Shown here: piece after piece, positions 1 through 12,495 of the stretch
How positions within the stretch are numbered: position 1 is the stretch's first letter
Layout of the letters: every line of letters starts with the position of its first letter
Assembly (NCBI GenBank): GCA_012295275.1
Contig: CM022673.1
Span: 14,310,788 to 14,374,787 of the forward strand
DNA from: Chrysomallon squamiferum
Taxonomy: Eukaryota > Mollusca > Gastropoda > Neomphalida > Peltospiridae
Length of the DNA stretch: 64,000 nt
Direction: 5' to 3'
Made by a program: the position numbers and the translations under genes
Notes under the pieces: generated by a model
The model's database searches: none
Seen by the model: only the letters and a program-made list of their open reading frames with translations
What the model was told of the DNA's origin: nothing

Positions 1-543
1 TGAAAATTAAATTCAAATTTTAAATTATTCATTGTGTACGAATGATGTCTATTACAAGCGTTGTAAGTTTAACTGACAGTGTTAAACTGTGAATCATTAG
101 AAATGATTCTATCTTCTTCAAAGTTTAATGTGAAATTTGTCTTTCAAAGTTGAGAATTGTGAATTATATCTAATTAAAAAAAAAATTCAGTTTGAAAATG
201 TTTCTGTTAAATACTGTGATGTCAGTTTGTCAGATTTATTCAAGAACTTTTTTATGATAATTAAATAGAAGAATTATGTTTTTTGTTTTCTAATTATCAT
301 TTTTATCGTATATATATATATATATATATATATATGTTTTGGCAGTAGATAGGTCAGCTTTATTTTATTTTTTTGATTATGTTTTCGTTCTGTTATGTAT
401 AATGATTAAAAGACTATGTATATATTGTTCAAAATAATAGCTTTTTTCACTTTTTTGAAATATATTTGTTTATTCAGTGGATTTTAATTATTATTATTAT
501 TTCTTTTGAATTATTAATATACAGAGGTTCTTTCTCTTTAGCT

Positions 544-545
<2 letters not shown>

Positions 546-618
<73 letters not shown>
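546..618. repeat. (GA)n microsatellite
   Basis: An uninterrupted GA dinucleotide run of 73 bases. It produces spurious RERE or SLSL open reading frames on both strands, which are not genes. Confidence 0.97.
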
Positions 619-620
<2 letters not shown>

Positions 621-1873
621 CAGATTATATTTTTCATTTACTTTTTTTTGTTTGTTATGTTGCACAGAAAATAGGTAAATTAATAAGGATTGTAAATGAA
701 CATGTCAGCACCCCCATGTTTGTAATTTAATTATTATCTTATAACTGATTGTTGAAAAAAATAAAATTAAATAAAAATCTCTAAAACATCTTTATTATTT
801 ATTGTAAATATTATGAATTAATGTGAATTGTAAAGTTTTTATGTTTTGATGTTTGTATGTATCTGTATATACAGTGAATGTGTCATATATCTGTATGTAT
901 AGTTAGTTGATTAGTAGATATTATAATAGGTACGTTGCTCATCCTAAAAACCAAAAAATTATTCATAAGATTATTAAACTTAAGAATTATACTATGTGGT
1001 GCGGGATTTTTTGGGGTGGCTGGGGGTGTTGTTGTTGTTTTTTTTGTTTTTTGTCTATGTATGTATATATAAAAACACACACAGACACACACATATGCAT
1101 GCATAAAATAGTTGTTTTCGTATCGTTGTTGCTTGTATTACATATCTGTGATATAATTTGTATACGTAACGATGTTATCTAAAAGATACATTGGTTAACA
1201 ACTAGAAGATACTCGTCTGACACTGTCAGTGTTTTTGATTTGTGTTACAAAACAAAGTTTATATTTAATTCATCGTATTCTCTTCAAGAAGGGAGATTAC
1301 TCTAATACATTTTATTACAAAAGATTATTGATGCTTGGGACGTTTTTAAAATTAATGATTAATATTGCCTGGTTAGATGTCTTGTACAGTATTCTGAATC
1401 AAACAGAAAATATTTAAAAATATAACAGTGAAAAAATGTAAAAAACAGGAGATTTTAAAAATCATCAAACGGTAATGTTTATTATTGAGTATCTTTCTTT
1501 TAGATAGCATTATATTGCAAATGAAATCATGTACGTACTGTACAAACCTAAATGTCTCCGATACGATAATAAGATCTTTCTTTTTTCTATTTTTAATTTT
1601 TAATTTTTTTTTTTTTTTTTTTCTCTCAGTGTAGGAAACTTATCACATGTGCACGACATGTGATACAAGGAATACGTCATACGTGATGTTGATAAAGTGC
1701 AGTGCATGACAACATCGTGGACATTGACATTAAAAAATAATGAGTTATAACATTTGCACTAAGAACGAAGATAACGTGTGACCTCATTTAGTTTTCTTCT
1801 GGCTAACAGGTTCTGTGGTACTTGCACTTAATCCGAGAAGCAAACAACAACAACAATAATAATTACATCTGTT

Positions 1874-1880
<7 letters not shown>

Positions 1881-1960
<80 letters not shown>
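1881..1960. repeat. (CT)n-(CA)n compound microsatellite
   Basis: CT repeats from 1881 to 1945 switch directly to CA repeats up to about 1960. It belongs to the same purine/pyrimidine-asymmetric family as nine other arrays in the first 42 kb. Confidence 0.95.
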
Positions 1961-2431
1961 TACACATGCATGTATACCCCCCTCAAAAAAAAAAAAAAAA
2001 AGTCTTATAATCGTGATTTTAAAAAAAAAAAAAAAAAAGATTCCTTTTATTATGTCTGTGTGCGGGTATGTTGTATTAGTCGGATTTCTGCAGACAAATT
2101 TATCTGTTTCAAACATTTTATCAAAATCTTCTTATTTCATTTTATTAATTAACGAAAGCGTGTTCTGCTGAATTTTCTGTTGACAGTTTTGTCGTGTGTG
2201 TGTGTGTGGAAATGTATTTTATCTATTAAATAATGCACGTATCTATGTCATTGTTAGATAATACTGTTTTGTCTTACTGTTGTAACCTCTGACCCAGTCA
2301 GCTCCCAGAATTCCTCACCAGACATTGTCTAAGCACACAATCTGTGAGTTAAGTTCTCATTTTGGAGTTCTTCAGTTTGGTTTTACAGACGACTGTTATT
2401 ACTGTGGCTATTTGGCCAACAGTCGTCAGTT

Positions 2432-4535
2432 ATGTTAAGTGGTAACCTCTTATCAGTTCTTTGTGGCGTTTGGTATCTTAGTAACGTTTGTAACAAACAC
2501 GACCAAGCAACGACGACACCAGCTGCTCCAACGACAAGCCATGATGATAGAGGGTTTGATCTGCTGTTTACAACAAACCGTGAAGAGATGTTGGACGTAC
2601 CAATTCAGTTTGAAAAGCGAGTACCTCGCTGGTTGAAAGGAACTTTGGTAAATGTATCACTTGTGTCGTTATGTAATGTAATATTTCTCTTTCAAACTAA
2701 TTTGGAAAATAGGTATAAAACAAAATAACTGAAGTGAATGAATAAGATTACTTCTAGAGATATTCTAACCAAAATGATGTAGCTAAATTGTTTCAGCCTG
2801 TGTTGGTGTTAAGTAAAGTAAGTTCTAGTACACTGTAACAGGTTTAAAATTATACAAGCGTCAACGTCGTTTTTTACATCTTGTCTGTTGACGACATTAG
2901 TTTAATTCAAACAGCAGTAAAATTTTACTTTTTTAACGCTTTGTTAAGTGTATATATATATAGATATCATACGTACATGCAAACATACACAAAATACATA
3001 GGTACGTACATGCACACATATATACATATGCATATGTATGCACACTCATATATCTATAACAAATAAATAAATAAATAAAATTCATATGATGACGGTGTAC
3101 TGTCTACACTCATTTAATAAAATATTTATTTAAAATTATTCAGATCCGTAATGGACTCGGAGTGTTTGAAAACGGAAACAGGAAGTTCAAACACGCCTTT
3201 GATGCTTTCAGCAAGTTGACAAGCTGGCGATTTGAGGGCAAGAAAAGAGCCTATTTTTCTACACGCCTGCTGCGGAGTCAGTTTTACAACGAATCCATGA
3301 AAACGAAGACGATAGCGCCATTTTTGATGTTTGAAACTGTGGAGCCTCCTTTCAACCAGATGCAGAAGATGGAGGCTCTGCTGAGAGGAATCGACAACTT
3401 GAACGTCAACGTTTATTCGTTCAACAAGAAAAAACAGTACGTCGTGTTGAGCGACTTCTGGAAGCTGTACGAGATAAATCCCAGAAATCTCACGACTGGG
3501 AACGCGATCTCCAATGCGCCGACTCGTGGAATGTTCGAGCCAAGATACTTTTTGAATTTTCTTAACCTAATATCCACAGCGCATCCTCTTCCGTTTCCGG
3601 GCACCGACTGGCATTTGTCTTTTCTCAGCAGCGTCAGTCTGTTGCCCTGGGTGAAGAGCGCAATGAACCTGATAAAAATAAAATCTGCAGAAGACAGAGA
3701 AATCATTGCTAGGTGGGAGGTTGATAAAGTTCCATACATGCATTCGTTTTCTGTCACGCAACACTACGCCGTTCTGTTTGCCTCCCCTTTTTACGTGAAC
3801 GTGCTAAAAATGGCGATGAAAGCCGAACCGTTTCGCTGTTTGGACTGGCACCCGGACGAAGAGACAACAGTATACGTCGTCAATCTGAACACTGGAAAGG
3901 TGCACACTCTGAAAACAGGGAACGTGTTTATCATGCATCATGTAAACGCGTATGAAGTGTCCATGGACCACTTGGTAGTGGACGTGTCAGCATACACAGG
4001 ACCGGAAGCTATGTATAACTTTGAAATGAAGATCATCATGGATCCAGTGGCGAGAAACAAATTCGATCCCCAGGCGCGCGTGCAGCGATACGACATATTC
4101 CTGGACAAACAGGAAATCAAAATGAAAACGTTCCCAGGGGGCCCGGATGCACCGTATACCCCCAACCTCGACCTGCCGACAATTAACGAAAAGTACCGAT
4201 CTCGACCATACTGCATCACGTACGGGGTGGTGATGAAGAGAGACAACTCGTCCCTGTCAGACGCGGCTCTCGTCAAGAAGAATCTATGCAATCACCTTGA
4301 CGACAAGGCCTGGTTTAAACCTTATCACTTCCCAGAAGAGGCGTGGTTCGTACCCGACCCCAAGGGAACACGGGAAGACGACGGCATACTGCTACTGCCT
4401 ATACTGAACGGACTGAAAAACCGATCGTTCCTGGCTATTATGGACGCCCGGACTCTGACGATTGTCAGTCGTGCTTATCTGCCCACTGTTCTCCCTTTCT
4501 CATTCCATGGACGACTTTTCCCCGAAGTTGTCTAA
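2432..4535 (+). CDS. BCO-like carotenoid cleavage oxygenase (two exons)
   Basis: Coding exons 2432-2647 and 3144-4535, joined by a GT-AG phase-0 intron, give 536 codons including the stop (535 aa). The junction rebuilds the family motif WLKGTL|IRNG near aa 67-76. This is the carotenoid oxygenase / RPE65 superfamily, non-heme Fe(II) enzymes that cleave the polyene chain of carotenoids or related apocarotenoids, for example to make retinal. The four histidines expected to bind iron are visible: TAHP (H219), MHSF (H272), the HH pair of IMHHVNAYE (337-338) and FHGRLF at the C-terminus (H527). The acidic EDDG motif is also present. Length matches the family. The first ~45 residues precede the conserved core and start with a hydrophobic stretch (aa 5-18), so a signal peptide or anchor is possible but unproven. 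BCO1, BCO2 and invertebrate paralogues cannot be separated by eye. The start is the first ATG in frame with the exon. Confidence 0.93.
2648..3143 (+). other. Intron 1 of the carotenoid oxygenase
   Basis: The donor is TTG|GTAAAT and the acceptor is TTATTCAG|ATC. The intron is 496 bases, AT-rich, and contains ATACAT/ACATA-type simple sequence around 2950-3060. Splicing keeps the frame (phase 0). Confidence 0.9.
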
Positions 4536-4644
4536 GTAGTTTTTTTTATAATGTTTCCCATACTGCACGTTGTAGTGAAGAATGGGCACAGCTTGCTTGA
4601 ACATGGTAAAGGACATATCATGTTAAAAAAGGTTATTTCAATGA

Positions 4645-4650
4645 AATAAA
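4645..4650 (+). promoter_or_regulatory. Probable poly(A) signal AATAAA of the carotenoid oxygenase
   Basis: The first AATAAA lies 110 bases after the stop codon. This spacing suits a short 3'UTR. In an AT-rich genome the hexamer also occurs by chance, so this is moderate evidence only. Confidence 0.5.
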
Positions 4651-4749
4651 ATACTGTCGTTTAAATTTAACAAATGCGAAATTTAAATAATGATTCGAAT
4701 TAGTACTCAAAGAATCAACTGTAATAATAATAATAATAATATAAGGTCG

Positions 4750-4960
4750 AAGATACTACTACTACTACTATTACTACTCCTACTACCGCTACTACTAGTA
4801 CTACTATACTAGATCTACTGCTACTACAATATATACTACTGTTGCTGCTACTACTACCACTCTACAGCTATTACTATTATTGCTACTACTTCAGCTACTA
4901 CTAAAACTACAACTAGTACCACATCTACTACTTTTACTACTAACAACAACAACAACAGCA
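4750..4960. repeat. Imperfect (ACT)n triplet repeat
   Basis: ACT/ACA/GCT triplets with many substitutions run from about 4750 to 4960, preceded by (AAT)n near 4723. Translated products are low-complexity leucine or tyrosine strings, so it is not coding. Confidence 0.85.
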
Positions 4961-5269
4961 ATAATAATTGGAAAAAAGTTACAACTAAATTACGTTGTAT
5001 TTTTCTGTTGTTCTTACTTGAAAAGTGGATTTATGGACAGACTGACAAAGTTACGTTCTTCTTTTCACGTGTATTAATAGATGATAAATTAATGAACCAT
5101 ATAATTAGTATTTTGGGTAAATATTTCATTTTATCTTTCTCTTCCTTCCTTTCATTTATTTTTTATTGTATTGTATTTTTCCAATGTTTTATTTATTTTT
5201 TTATTTTTTAAATTTTTTTTTTGGGGGGTCCCTCCCCCCCCCCAGTTCAGTTATTTCTTCTCTGTTTTT

Positions 5270-5580
5270 TTTGTTTGAAATATCGGAAACCTGCAAATTT
5301 GGCCCATTAATCACATACTGCGGTAACCTGCATAATGAGGACTATTGTTATATGATCGGGTTGAAACGGAAAATCGATTACGTGGACAGGGTTGCACGCG
5401 CCAGATCGATTGTGTAACAATAAACAACTGGCACGAATTAATTCGTCAACAAAATGTCTTTGTTCTCCCTCACCTCACCCAACTGCAAACAGCCGAGCAC
5501 AACGAGCGGCGAGATAAATAATTGTTTGATCTATTTCCCAATCCAACCAGCAGCTCGCAGATATTTATTTACATGTAGTA
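5270..5580. other. Complex non-coding island, possible regulatory element
   Basis: About 300 bases of balanced, non-repetitive sequence stand out from AT-rich surroundings. They carry a homeodomain-like CCATTAATCA core (near 5303-5315) and ATCGATTA. No reading frame longer than about 80 codons exists and none looks protein-like. Conservation between species is what would make this an enhancer; I cannot test that here. Confidence 0.3.
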
Positions 5581-6064
5581 TCCTGTCAGTGAGTTAAATA
5601 TATAAACAGTCACATACACACACATGCACACGCACAGAATATGTATTTCTAATTATACAAGACTAGACATACTCTAAGAGTATGTGTTTAGGCATGTATA
5701 TGTATTGTTTTTGTAACAATGAGAGAAAAACTAAAAGAGAAATAAACTAGTTTTTGTGATTACGACCTGGCGACTTTAGTTCTTTCTTTTCAAAGCAGAA
5801 TAACACTATAAAAAAGAAAAATTTAAATAAAATAAAACAAGCAAATAAATAGATAAATAAATAAATAGAAAACACATCATTTTCAGAAAGAAATGTTAAT
5901 TACTGAAAATGAACACAATTATAAAATCATATCTTTTTAATATTAATGATGTTCACCTGATACATGGTGTTTGCTTCCCTTAGATATTCATGTAATGTAC
6001 TATTTGTAAACAACCACAGCAATAATAATATGTCAAAAATTACATTACGATTATTTATTATTTC

Positions 6065-6065
<1 letters not shown>

Positions 6066-6120
<55 letters not shown>
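6066..6120. repeat. (ATT)n microsatellite
   Basis: A near-perfect ATT triplet run of about 55 bases, followed by ATTT-type tetranucleotides. Confidence 0.95.
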
Positions 6121-6121
<1 letters not shown>

Positions 6122-6739
6122 TTATTTATTTATCTATTTATTTTTATTATTTCAATAACGACAACGACAATAATTATGTTTAACAAAATAGATAAAAAAA
6201 ATAATTTGACCTCTGTCACTCTAATAACAGCTTACTAAATCATGAATAAAATTTGTGTTTATTTTATCAGTGTATAGTTAGTTAACCGAGCTGTTTGATA
6301 TTCGATATACACACCAGTGACAACCACACATTTATAAATAAAGCAGTGATCCGAAAAAGGGATTATATCGTGATTAGGTTCCACAAGCTTATTCTTTTAA
6401 GCGCCGCCATAGTTTTTATTATAATAAGTACTTTATTCGGTACTAACGGTGAAGTAGTTTGGGTGCGCACACAATGCTGTCGGGCCTGTTTCCAAATGAA
6501 ACAAATTATGGTTTGCTTTAAAGGTAAAGTAATATATATTGATATCACGTACATCGTAGACCTGTACCCTGTGCAGAAGTTAAATAGTTTGTAAATCTGC
6601 ATATATAAATATGGTAACCATTAGCTACGTTTATGTAGATTTTTAAACTAAATAGATCTGAAGTGGATGAATATTTTTGTATGTTCATATAGCAAATATG
6701 TCTGATTTGTTAACTTTGTGATTTGAATGAATATGTATA

Positions 6740-6744
<5 letters not shown>

Positions 6745-6777
<33 letters not shown>

Positions 6778-6950
6778 TTGTTTGGTTGTATGCTATGTGT
6801 GCATAAATATACATATGTACAAATGTACGTATGTGTGTTTATGTACAACTTATGTATGCATATGTATTGTATATATATATATGTACATATGAATGTTTGT
6901 GTGTTTATGTATGTATATGTTTTTGTGTATTTATGTATGTAAATATGTAC
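6745..6950. repeat. (TG)n followed by degenerate TATG repeats
   Basis: A TG run at 6745-6776 is followed by TGTATG/TATATG-type degenerate sequence to about 6950. The reading frames through it are cysteine/valine/tyrosine strings typical of TG repeats. Confidence 0.9.
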
Positions 6951-8237
6951 GCTTTTATAGTGCTACTTTTCTTTTTTCTTATTTAAATATGTTTAAATAT
7001 CTAGACATTTACGTTGTGAACATAATATAACGTAATCATATTGGAGTGTTTATTAACTCTGTGTGTGATTGTGATTTTTTTTTCCCCGTTCTGCGGTATA
7101 AATATATCAACTAATGTTACAATATCTCCTCTAACGTCAGTATAATCAACTTTTAGATAACCCTAACAAATCCGCTACAAAGGTGGGTCACACTCGAGTG
7201 TATGGGTTCATTGTCGTTAACACCGATATTAGATAGGTCCTTCTCATGTCAACGTCGATTATAGAGGTAAAATGAGTGGAACACCGAGGTGCACGGCAAA
7301 TAGAAAATGCAGATAACAGGTGTTGTGTTTCTAATGTGTGGCATGATCATCAGTTGTCTAATATTGACTTTCCCACTGCAGTGTTAAAACATTTTAAAAA
7401 TTAAAATAAATATAAATTTAATGAAACAATAATTAAGTTTGACAACAAACAAACAATAAAAAACAAAGCAAGCAAGTAAATAATAAAAAGAAAAGAAAAA
7501 GATAAACAAATAAATACGCAAGCAAACAAACAAACAAACAATAAATAAATAAATAAAACCCATTTTCAGCTGCTGTTTTTATGTCCATACATAAATATAT
7601 AGATATATGCTCATGCGAATTTAACAATGCAGTCATATGAGACTTCTATGATTGTTTTTAAGCTTGTGAATTATTATATGTGTTTCCTCTCGTAACTTAA
7701 TAAAATAATAAATAGCAAATGTCTGGAAAAAAAAAAAACGAATCAATGAGCTCTAGCGGTGTTGTTTTTAAACAACCGTGGTTTTTTTTATTTTACTGTA
7801 CACACGCAATCCGCTAATTGACATAACAAGTTTCTTTGTGGTTCTTGTATTGATTCCAGTCTGGGCGGGTGCAACATGAACGTAATCACAGAAGAAACTC
7901 GACTTCAATTCATCGCCAACAATCAATTTACGTCTGCAATAGAAGTACAAAAAAAAACAAAAAAAAGAAATGTAAAATAAAAAAAAGTAATTTCCATATT
8001 TCAGCTAATATAAAACGACCGGACACAATCAGAGATTATTCATTTTATTCCACTTCATTAACTTGTAGGTATCTTTATGATTATTTCTTTATTTTTTTCT
8101 TTATTTATTATTTTCATTTTTTTTTTTTTATGATTATAATTATTTTTTATATTTTTTATTGATTCTTTGTTTCTTGATTGATTGGTTAATGTGCCTATCT
8201 GAGTATATAATATCAGTAATTTTTATTAATAATTTAT

Positions 8238-8268
<31 letters not shown>

Positions 8269-8648
8269 ATTGTGTGTGTGTGTTTTAACGGTTTTTTCTT
8301 TTCCGTTTATTCCTCTGTTTTCTAGAAAAGAGATTAATCTGTATTTAATATATCACCGTCATAAAACAAAATCTAAAATAAAATAAAATCAGAATTTTTT
8401 ATTATTTTTTAGGAAACACAGAACAGAAGGACGCTGACTGTTTATTCTGTTGTGCAGGAAAAACGTGAAATCCAACAACTCCTAAACGTACTGATTTGTG
8501 AAGTCAAAATAATTTCTGACTCTAAGATAATACTCGGGTCAAAACCCGTTTCTGAAACAAAAATATACCTAATTCTCGAAACATCCCATCAGATTAAATA
8601 CATTTTGTTTCCAGAAGTAGTTTAATCTCTGAATACTGAAAGTCAGCC

Positions 8649-10156
8649 ATGCCAAAAGCTACCGGACTTCAGTTCTTCAGAAAGCGACAGAATCTAGACT
8701 GTCTGGCGCTGGAGAGACCTCAGAATCTCACAGCTGTTTACGATATCGTCAATGACAGCATCCAGGGGATCGAGATGAGGCTGCAGATGCTGATAACGTC
8801 GTTCTACGGATCGGGTAAGACGATAGACGACGAGGTGAAGAAGTATCTGCCGTCTATCGAGGCTGTCATCAAACCTGCGCGATATTCCAGCCTCGTGTCT
8901 CGATCCCAGATCGAGGACATCTCGGCGAGACACAACGACTCGACAGACAAACTACGTGTCGATGTTCAGTGTTTCGCCGTCTTGCAGGACTGCGTCAACA
9001 AAACCATGACGACACTGCGACTCGGCTTTGCTGACATGATCAACGTGGTCGACAAATTGTTGATCTACATGCACAAATACCTGCTGAGCTTCAGCAACGT
9101 TGAAGGCGATGAGTACCTGGAGACAGCCACCAACTACGAGAAGCAGCGACGTGAACTGGAAGCGGCGATCAAAGCGAGCACCAAACACATCACGCACATG
9201 GCTGACAGCTTTGACGGAGATGGTTTGACTATCGACATGATGGATTTTGACGCCAAACAGATAGCTGAGCGGTGTGATTGCCTCCATGTTTCTCTGCTAG
9301 TAGCCTTCCCGGCAGCCATTAACAGCATGCGCACTGCATGCAAAGGATTGTCAGCGTGGCTAGAAGCGGACGAGACGTACACGACGTACTTGCAGTATGA
9401 TATTGATAATCTAGAGAAGAAACGCGAAATCCAGGCGAAGAAAACGCGAGATCTTCAGCTCAAAGCCTGTAACGTGGAGTACAGACTGAAGTCTGTGAAA
9501 AAGGATTACGAAGAGTACAACGAGGCGTTGTCGCGCCTGGAACAGAAGGAACATACTCTGGTTAACGACGAAAGTCTTCTGCAGGTGGTGCACCACGACG
9601 TCGCGTTTGATTTGGAAATTAAAGAGTTTAGAATGGCCGAAATGAGACGTCAGGCTCACAAAAATAACTCGAGAGAATTCAAAGAGTCGTACGAACGTCT
9701 AGTCAGTGAGATCAACGTTCTCAAAGAGAAGAAACCCGCCATTGACCGCAAACTGGAGGACATCAGGAAGAAGACGAGTTGGATCAAGGAGAAAAGAGAG
9801 AAAGGAGAGGAGAAACTCAGACAGATGGAGTCTCTGAAAACTGAACTGAAAAACTACAAGAAAGCAGCCTGGAAGGCCGAGGTGGAGTTAAACAGACAGG
9901 ACACGTGTCTGTCCAGACTGAAAGATATCCACAGAATGAAGTCGTGTCCTGAAATTCTCAAAAAAATCTTCCACAATCTTCCGTTTACACCTCGTCCTTC
10001 TCACACACGAAAGAAAACAGGTAAACATTTTAATCTTTCTCATCCTTCGTCTTTCCTTCCTTGTTTTTACAATTACATAAACATGTCATCATCACCACCT
10101 TCATTACGAACACAACTCTAAAAGAAACAACACTGAAATTATTGAATATATGTGTC

Positions 10157-10226
<70 letters not shown>

Positions 10227-10825
10227 TTATAGATTCCGTAGTTGTTAGTTTTAAGATAGTATCCAAAGTTTGTCATCTTCTATTACTTAAACAAATAGTG
10301 GTACTTAGTGTGTGTTAGTGTCCTACTGAAAGTGAATAATTATAAAAAGATTCATCACAACTAATCAGATATAACAGACGAGTTTCTTGTCTGTTTATGA
10401 AAGATTGTACGAACAAGAAAAGTTAATGCACAATAAGAGTTGATTTTAAACAGAGATTAACTTGCTGTTTTATTACAGATTTACTACAGCGAGCTCTTCG
10501 ACTCATTGCCAATCATATAGACGGTGACTGGATAAAACTGTACCGAGAACTTCCCTTCTATCCACCACGGGGACAGGAAACCGTCAACATGGACATCGAC
10601 GACATCGCCAGCACATACATGCGACACACATCGGAGGAGCAGGCAAAACAGTGTTTGGCGCGGTGGAGACGCATGCACACACGTGCAACACTGGACGACA
10701 TTCGCACAGCGCTGTTGTCCATCCACAGGAAGGATCTAGTAGAACGTCTGGAGGAACACCTCCCCGTAACAGAAAGTTTCAGATGGAACCGAAGCAGTTC
10801 AGAACGGTTCACTTTCCAAAACTGA
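8649..10825 (+). CDS. Coiled-coil and death-domain protein (two exons)
   Basis: Exons 8649-10020 and 10479-10825 join in phase 1 across a GT-AG intron and give 572 aa plus stop. Residues 1-~240 are predicted helical and match no family I recognise. Residues ~240-445 are rich in E, K, R and L with heptad-like spacing (for example EKKREIQAKKTRDLQLK and later segments), so a long coiled coil is likely. Exon 2 encodes almost exactly a C-terminal death domain (aa ~458-555): DGDWIKLYRELPF resembles helices 1-2, EEQAKQCLARWRR plus ATLDDIRTAL resembles helices 4-5, and a final helix carries DLVERLEEHL. Death domains are homotypic adaptor modules in apoptosis and innate immune signalling. The full architecture points to a cytoplasmic adaptor or scaffold (inference). 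It has no caspase, DED, TIR or kinase domain. Start chosen at the first ATG of the open exon. Confidence 0.85.
10160..10223. repeat. (GA)n microsatellite inside the intron of the death-domain gene
   Basis: A pure GA run of about 64 bases. It lies within the 458-base intron (10021-10478), the only long GA array in this window that sits inside a gene. Confidence 0.95.
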
Positions 10826-11000
10826 CTGCTTAATAACTAGTGCTAAATGTCGGAACTAAGTTAAAAGTGATTTAGTGAGTTCACTTTAGTTTTCTCTCTT
10901 GATAAATATCAAAATTCTTTTCTGTCTTTGAAATACGTATTCAGATCATTCACTGTTAGAATATTAAACTTAAATTTTAAAATTTTGCCGTGTAGCTTTT

Positions 11001-11006
11001 AATAAA
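11001..11006 (+). promoter_or_regulatory. Probable poly(A) signal of the death-domain gene
   Basis: AATAAA lies 176 bases downstream of the stop at 10825 and just upstream of the CRE-bearing repeat, a plausible 3' end. Confidence 0.45.
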
Positions 11007-11039
11007 ATGTAATATAAAAACAGAGATTCCTTTCCAATT

Positions 11040-11640
11040 TATTACGTCGTAAGTGACGTCAAAATATCACTGTACTCATGACGTCATATTATAATTACGT
11101 CTATGACAGGATGTATTTTCATTGTTTGTGCTAGTGACGTCATTTGATCAGTTTACCCATGATGTCATACGTACTGTCGCTACTTCAATGACTTATATTT
11201 GTATATGTGACTTCGTATTATCACAACTGTTATGTGTGACTGCATTTATCAGTGCTTGTATAGTTTTGTGTCATCTTTTTATACGTGAGTACATATTATC
11301 GTTATAATTGTGCGTGACGTCATATTATCATTAAGCGTGTTTTTATTATCATTATATTTATGCATGAATTCATTGCGCTTACGCGTGATTTCATATTATC
11401 ATTACGTTCATACGTGATTTCATATTATCGTTATGTCATGCGTGAGCTCATATCATTTTAATTAAACTTATTTTCTCTATGTGCGACTATATGTATATCA
11501 CTGTCATTTATACTGGTGTTTGTATAAACCATTATTTATATGCATGTGTTCATGACATCATGTATTCATTATATATATATGCATGTTTTTATGTTATTGT
11601 TTATTTGACGTCATATTATCATTAAATATGTTTCGTCGAA
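11040..11640. repeat. Degenerate tandem repeat carrying CRE palindromes
   Basis: The segment is built from diverged units around the theme GTGACGTCATATTATCATTA. The perfect cAMP-response palindrome TGACGTCA occurs at 11054, 11079, 11135, 11315 and 11606, with one-mismatch versions between (for example TGATGTCA near 11161 and GTGATTTCATATTATC near 11390 and 11415). TGACGTCA is the established CREB/ATF site. Whether this cluster binds anything is inference; it could equally be a decaying minisatellite that happens to contain the palindrome. Confidence 0.75.
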
Positions 11641-12164
11641 ATATTGATACTTACTAGTTTTTAATCAAATGTTTGTTTTAATCAATAATACTCGCTAACG
11701 TTTAATAATTCAGAGATCGGTTATATCGGTATATCAGGTCTCTGCTTTTAGTTTTGTTCAGTTTTAAACAATTTAATTTATAAAAATGACTGATAGAAGC
11801 TATATTTACTGTATTTTATTTATTATTATTACTATTATTATTATTATTATTATTATTATTATGTCTAATCTTTGCTTATTCTCCACGTTAACCGCACTCG
11901 TGCACGTCAAATCTTTTAATTATTACTTCCAACGTATTTTGAATTGTTCGTCAGTATCATGCCATTGTTGTATTTGTTATTTTCCCAAACTTAGCGACTA
12001 ATGACGAGTTAATCTCGGTGTCAGACGACGATCATTTCTCACAATGAAAGATTTCATCTTGTCACTGTTCTGACCTTCACGTCCAGACTGAAGTAAGTAA
12101 GTGTGGTTAACAACAGGCATTGTTCCTTTACTGGAGTGTTCAAACACAGCTGTCGTCGTCATAA

Positions 12165-12495
12165 CTGCAGCTATGCAGACAGTCTTGTATATATATATAG
12201 AGGAATTATTACTGTACGATATTTATCGATAGATAGGAGTCATTTTAGTACGATATTTATTAGTGTATTTATCTCAGTGTTAAAACTCAATTACGTCTAT
12301 CTGGTTATAACTACAACTATGCAGACAAATTTGTAGTAGATAGGAGACTATGTAGTACGACATATATCAATGTTTAACTCAGTATTAAAACTGAACTACG
12401 TCTGCCGTGGTAATAACTACAACAACGATGACATCTTTGTAGCTGATAAGAGTCATTATAGCACGATATCTATTAAAGTATTAACTCAGTATAAG
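12165..12495. repeat. Diverged ~125-bp tandem repeat, about 2.5 copies
   Basis: The same order of motifs recurs: GCAGACA...TTGTA, GATAGGAGTCATT, AGTACGATAT, a TATTAA stretch, CTCAGTATTAAAACT, ACTACGTCT, then ATAACTACAAC. Copies begin near 12175, 12320 and 12440. Identity is moderate, so this is an old minisatellite. Confidence 0.75.

Larger units (their letters stand above)
1..2431. other. AT-rich 5' flank of the carotenoid oxygenase gene
   Basis: No coding sequence is supportable here. The stretch holds an (AT)n run at about 309-335, a (GA)n array at 546-618, a (CT)n array merging into (CA)n at 1881-1960, poly-A tracts near 1985-2037, and otherwise simple AT-rich sequence. The last ~150 bases before the start codon at 2432 are more complex and are the likely promoter and 5'UTR of the gene that follows. 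I saw no convincing TATA box or initiator. Confidence 0.6.
4536..8648. other. Intergenic region between carotenoid oxygenase and death-domain gene
   Basis: No gene is supportable. It contains an imperfect (ACT)n block at about 4750-4960, a complex island at 5270-5580, (ATT)n at 6066-6120, (TG)n and TATG-type sequence at 6745-6950, AAATA-type simple sequence at 7440-7560, a second short complex stretch at 7770-7970, and (AT)n at 8237-8262. The bases just before 8649 are the presumed promoter and 5'UTR of the next gene. Confidence 0.6.

Noticed and set aside
546-618. Arginine/glutamate and serine/leucine reading frames over GA/CT arrays (also at 1881, 10160, 14038, 17173, 18089, 20141, 22388, 34144, 42282)
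   Set aside because: They are created by dinucleotide repeats; codon content outside the repeat is random and no start context or homology exists.
3413-4291. Minus-strand frames opposite the carotenoid oxygenase exon (and opposite the death-domain and AF10 exons)
   Set aside because: They are antisense shadows of well-supported coding exons.
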